Assembly: GCA_041738295.1 (NCBI GenBank)
Contig: JBGSQC010000201.1
Span: forward strand, 1-7,407
DNA length: 7,407 nucleotides
Direction of reading: 5' to 3'
From: Zhengella sp041738295
GTDB lineage: Bacteria; Pseudomonadota; Alphaproteobacteria; Rhizobiales; Rhizobiaceae
Shown: positions 5,516 to 7,407 of the stretch, piece after piece
Layout of the letters: every line of letters starts with the position of its first letter
Position numbering within the stretch: the stretch's first letter is position 1
Position numbers and translations under genes: made by a program
Notes under the pieces: generated by a model
The model's database searches: none
What the model was told of the DNA's origin: nothing
Seen by the model: the letters and a program-made list of their open reading frames with translations, nothing else

Positions 5516-5583
5516 GCCTGCTGTCCGGCGCCCGCGGATCATTCTTTCCTTTCGGGATGAAGGGAGGATGCGCCCGCGCTATT

Positions 5584-5613
5584 GAATAGTCTAACGAATG
5601 TTTCTAATCTCAA
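5584..5613 (-). promoter_or_regulatory. Weak candidate promoter of the DUF1127 gene
   Basis: On the minus strand, TTGAGA (5613-5608) resembles a -35 and is followed by an AT-rich stretch including CTATTC (5589-5584) and a perfect odd palindrome CTATTGAATAG (plus strand 5579-5589). The -10 match is poor, as would suit an activator-dependent promoter. It would give a leader of more than 100 nt containing the stem-loop before the DUF1127 start. Confidence 0.25.
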
Positions 5614-5636
5614 TCATCATCAATGCTGATGGATTG
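5611..5636. promoter_or_regulatory. Nested dyad between lysR and DUF1127 (LysR operator candidate)
   Basis: CATCA (5618-5622) is mirrored by TGATG (5627-5631) across 4 nt, and an outer CAATC (5611-5615) by GATTG (5632-5636). The T-rich/A-rich symmetry, the divergent setting and the location ending 4 nt before the lysR ATG fit a LysR-type autoregulatory site. It also lies just upstream of the weak DUF1127 -35. The two arms are offset by one base from a single shared centre, so the symmetry is imperfect. Confidence 0.4.
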
Positions 5637-5640
5637 ACCG

Positions 5641-6603
5641 ATGTCTGCGCCGCTTGACCTTGACCAGCTGAAAACCTTCCTCGCCATTGCCGACACCGGC
5701 TCGTTCACGCGGGCTTCCGACATCGTGCACCGCACGCAATCGGCGGTATCCATGCAGATGCGCAAGCTGGAGGAGCGGCTCGGCAAGCCGCTGTTTGAAA
5801 AGGACGGGCGCACCAACCGGCTGACAGAGGATGGCGAGCGGCTGACTGTCTATGCGCGGCGGCTGGTGCAGCTTAACAACGAGACCATGGCGGCCTTTGA
5901 TGACAGCCGTCTTGAGGGGCAGCTCAGCATCGGCACGCCGGATGATTATGCCGAGCGCTTCCTGCCGGAGATCATCGGCCGCTTCATGCGCTCCAACCCC
6001 AAGGTGGAACTGACGGTGCTGTGCGGGCCGACGGTGACGCTGGTGGAGGAAATCCGCAAGGGTGCGCTCGACATCGCGCTGATCACGCGCACCGACATGG
6101 ACAATGCCGCCGAAATCGTGCGGCGCGAACCGCTGCTCTGGGTGTCATCCTCTGCCCATGATGTGCATGCCGAGCCGGTTCTGCCTCTGGCGCTTGGCCG
6201 CCCTTCCTGCAAATGGCGCGAACGGGCCATCAATGTGCTGGGCGCCATGAACCGCGAGCACAAGGTCATCTTCAACAGCTGGTCGGCCACGGTGATTGCC
6301 GCAGCTGTTCTGTCGGGCCAGGCGGTCTCGGTGCTGCCGGAGTGTGCGCTGCGCCCCGGCATGCGGGTGCTGGGCGAGGCCGAAGGCTTCAAGAGCCTTG
6401 GTGATGCGGGCATCGGCATCCTGCGTGGACGCTCAAACCATCCGGCGCTGGTGGATGCGCTGGCCCGCCACATTGCCGACAGCCTCGACAATCTGACCGT
6501 TCCCTCGACCTTTTCGGGCAATGGCGGCTTTGACTACCAGAGCGGGGCGGCTGGAAAGCGCGGCACCCGGCCCAAGCCCGGCCATGTGATGGCCGGATGG
6601 TAG
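5641..6603 (+). CDS. LysR-type transcriptional regulator
   Basis: A 320-residue DNA-binding regulator. Residues 5-64 form the winged helix-turn-helix: 'LDQLKTFLAIADTGSFTRAS' (7-26), recognition helix 'TQSAVSMQMRKLEERLGKPL' (32-51), then 'FEKDGRTNRLTEDGERL' (52-68). Residues about 91-285 are the effector-binding domain ('GQLSIGTPDDYAERFLPEI', 'GALDIALIT', 'SWSATVIAAAVLSG', 'SVLPECALRPGMRVL'). Cysteines are at 128, 190 and 235. Residues 286-320 form a Gly/Lys-rich tail beyond the usual domain end. The ATG at 5641 is chosen because in-frame ATGs at 5623 and 5629 run into TGA at 5635; its ribosome-binding site is weak (GGA at 5631-5633). Its divergent neighbour is a DUF1127 gene. The effector is unknown. 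Confidence 0.93.
   Translation: MSAPLDLDQLKTFLAIADTGSFTRASDIVHRTQSAVSMQMRKLEERLGKPLFEKDGRTNRLTEDGERLTVYARRLVQLNNETMAAFDDSRLEGQLSIGTPDDYAERFLPEIIGRFMRSNPKVELTVLCGPTVTLVEEIRKGALDIALITRTDMDNAAEIVRREPLLWVSSSAHDVHAEPVLPLALGRPSCKWRERAINVLGAMNREHKVIFNSWSATVIAAAVLSGQAVSVLPECALRPGMRVLGEAEGFKSLGDAGIGILRGRSNHPALVDALARHIADSLDNLTVPSTFSGNGGFDYQSGAAGKRGTRPKPGHVMAGW
6578..6596 (+). other. Hairpin overlapping the end of the lysR gene
   Basis: CCGGCCAT (6578-6585) and ATGGCCGG (6589-6596) form a perfect 8-bp stem with a 3-nt loop, ending 4 nt before the TAG stop. No T-run follows, so it is not a classical terminator. It may slow transcription or protect the 3' end of the message. Confidence 0.5.
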
Positions 6604-6631
6604 GGAAGGCTTGACCGCAGGCAGCCGCCTT

Positions 6632-6644
6632 GCCCCAATGGGGC
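6632..6644 (+). promoter_or_regulatory. Small hairpin immediately before the xseA start
   Basis: GCCCC (6632-6636) pairs with GGGGC (6640-6644) around AAT. It occupies the place where a Shine-Dalgarno sequence should be, one base before the ATG at 6646. It contains an out-of-frame ATG (6638-6640). Either the GGGG serves as a poor ribosome site that is partly hidden, or initiation relies on other features. Confidence 0.35.
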
Positions 6645-6645
6645 G

Positions 6646-7407
6646 ATGGACAGCGAATCGAAAAGCAATGCAGCGGAATTTTCCGTTTCCGAGATCTCCA
6701 ATGCGCTGAAGCGCACGGTGGAAGATGTCTATGGAAACGTCCGTGTTCGCGGTGAAATCTCCGGCTATCGAGGGGCGCATTCCTCCGGTCACGCCTATTT
6801 CGCGCTGAAGGATGAGCGCGCGCGGCTTGAAGCCGTGATCTGGAAGGGTGTGTTCTCGCGCCTGCGCTTCCGCCCCGAAGAGGGCATGGAAGTGATTGCC
6901 ACCGGCAAGCTCACCACCTTTCCGGGATCATCCAAATACCAGATCGTGATTGATGCGCTGGAGCCGGCTGGTGCCGGCGCGCTGATGGCGCTGCTGGAGG
7001 AACGCAAGCGCAAGCTCGCGGCTGAAGGCCTCTTCGATCCGGCGCGCAAGCAGTTGCTTCCTTTCATGCCGATGGTGATCGGTGTCGTCACCTCCCCGAC
7101 AGGGGCGGTGATCCGCGACATCATCCACCGCATTGCCGACCGTTTCCCGCTTCATGTGGTGGTGTGGCCGGTGCGCGTGCAGGGCGAGACGTCAGGCGCG
7201 GAAGTGGCGCGCGCCGTTGCCGGCTTCAATGCGCTTTCCTCTTCGGACGGGATTGCCCGGCCGGACGTGATCATCGTGGCGCGCGGCGGCGGCAGCCTGG
7301 AGGATCTCTGGGGGTTCAACGACGAGGCGCTCGTGCGCGCGGTGGCAGCTTCGGACATTCCGGTCATCTCCGCCGTCGGCCACGAGACCGACTGGACGCT
7401 GGTCGAC
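6646..7407 (+). CDS. xseA: Exodeoxyribonuclease VII large subunit, first 254 residues (runs off the window)
   Basis: The large, catalytic subunit of exonuclease VII, which with several XseB subunits degrades single-stranded DNA to oligonucleotides in repair and recombination. Residues 10-106 are the OB-fold DNA-binding domain: 'EFSVSEISNALKRTVED', 'VRVRGEISGYRGAHSSGHAY' (32-51), 'GKLTTFPGSSKYQIV' (87-101). The catalytic domain begins near 120-145 with 'LFDPARKQLLPFMP' (129-142), then 'IGVVTSPTGAVIRDIIHRI' (145-163), 'VARGGGSLEDLWGFNDE' (211-227) and 'SAVGHETD' (242-249). All are intact. The frame stays open to the window edge; the remaining part of the protein lies outside. No alternative start codon is in frame between 6604 and 6646. 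The gene follows lysR by 42 nt in the same direction; xseB is not seen here. Confidence 0.96.
   Translation, partial: MDSESKSNAAEFSVSEISNALKRTVEDVYGNVRVRGEISGYRGAHSSGHAYFALKDERARLEAVIWKGVFSRLRFRPEEGMEVIATGKLTTFPGSSKYQIVIDALEPAGAGALMALLEERKRKLAAEGLFDPARKQLLPFMPMVIGVVTSPTGAVIRDIIHRIADRFPLHVVVWPVRVQGETSGAEVARAVAGFNALSSSDGIARPDVIIVARGGGSLEDLWGFNDEALVRAVAASDIPVISAVGHETDWTLVD

Noticed and set aside
5641..6603. Naming the LysR regulator LsrB or VtlR
   Set aside because: The N-terminal sequence and cysteine positions (128, 190, 235) do not match what I remember of LsrB/VtlR; only the link to DUF1127 genes is suggestive.

Overview
The window looks like chromosomal DNA from an alphaproteobacterium of the order Hyphomicrobiales (Rhizobiales), in the Rhizobiaceae/Phyllobacteriaceae range. 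The grounds are high GC, GC-rich third codon positions, a plant-type glutamate-cysteine ligase directly after rsmE, a DUF937 protein, a DUF1127 protein, and a GC-rich mosaic intergenic palindrome. These assignments rest on remembered family sequences, not on a search. No tRNA, rRNA, CRISPR, prophage or transposase is visible.

Layout. Positions 1-120 (minus) hold the first 40 codons of a class I glutamine amidotransferase-like gene. It diverges from a two-gene plus-strand unit: a LysE/RhtB-type exporter (240-884) and, 3 nt later, a conserved protein of unknown function with a CxxC motif (888-1523). The divergent gap carries an 18-19 bp direct repeat and a TTGACA -35 element followed by a perfect palindrome. 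A compound palindromic repeat (about 1541-1670) fills the next gap. Then come rsmE (1724-2458, 16S rRNA m3U1498 methyltransferase) and gshA (2584-3957, first step of glutathione synthesis).

A single-gene unit follows: a DUF937 protein (4061-4969) whose C-terminal half has four spaced copies of a 14-residue motif. It has its own likely promoter and a strong intrinsic terminator (4995-5023). Immediately after it, a second terminator facing the other way (5040-5074) serves a minus-strand DUF1127 gene (5151-5447). DUF1127 diverges from a LysR-type regulator (5641-6603). The gap between them contains a nested dyad next to the regulator's start, and a stem-loop in the DUF1127 leader that ends exactly at its Shine-Dalgarno sequence. 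The window closes with the first 254 codons of xseA (exonuclease VII large subunit, 6646 onward).

How they fit together. Most of these are independent housekeeping or accessory genes. The two places where the sequence suggests linked regulation are the exporter/CxxC pair and the LysR/DUF1127 divergent pair. I found no clear evidence of a wholly new multi-gene system. The most interesting material is regulatory (the DUF1127 leader and the operator-like dyad), the repeat architecture of the DUF937 protein, and the compound intergenic repeat.
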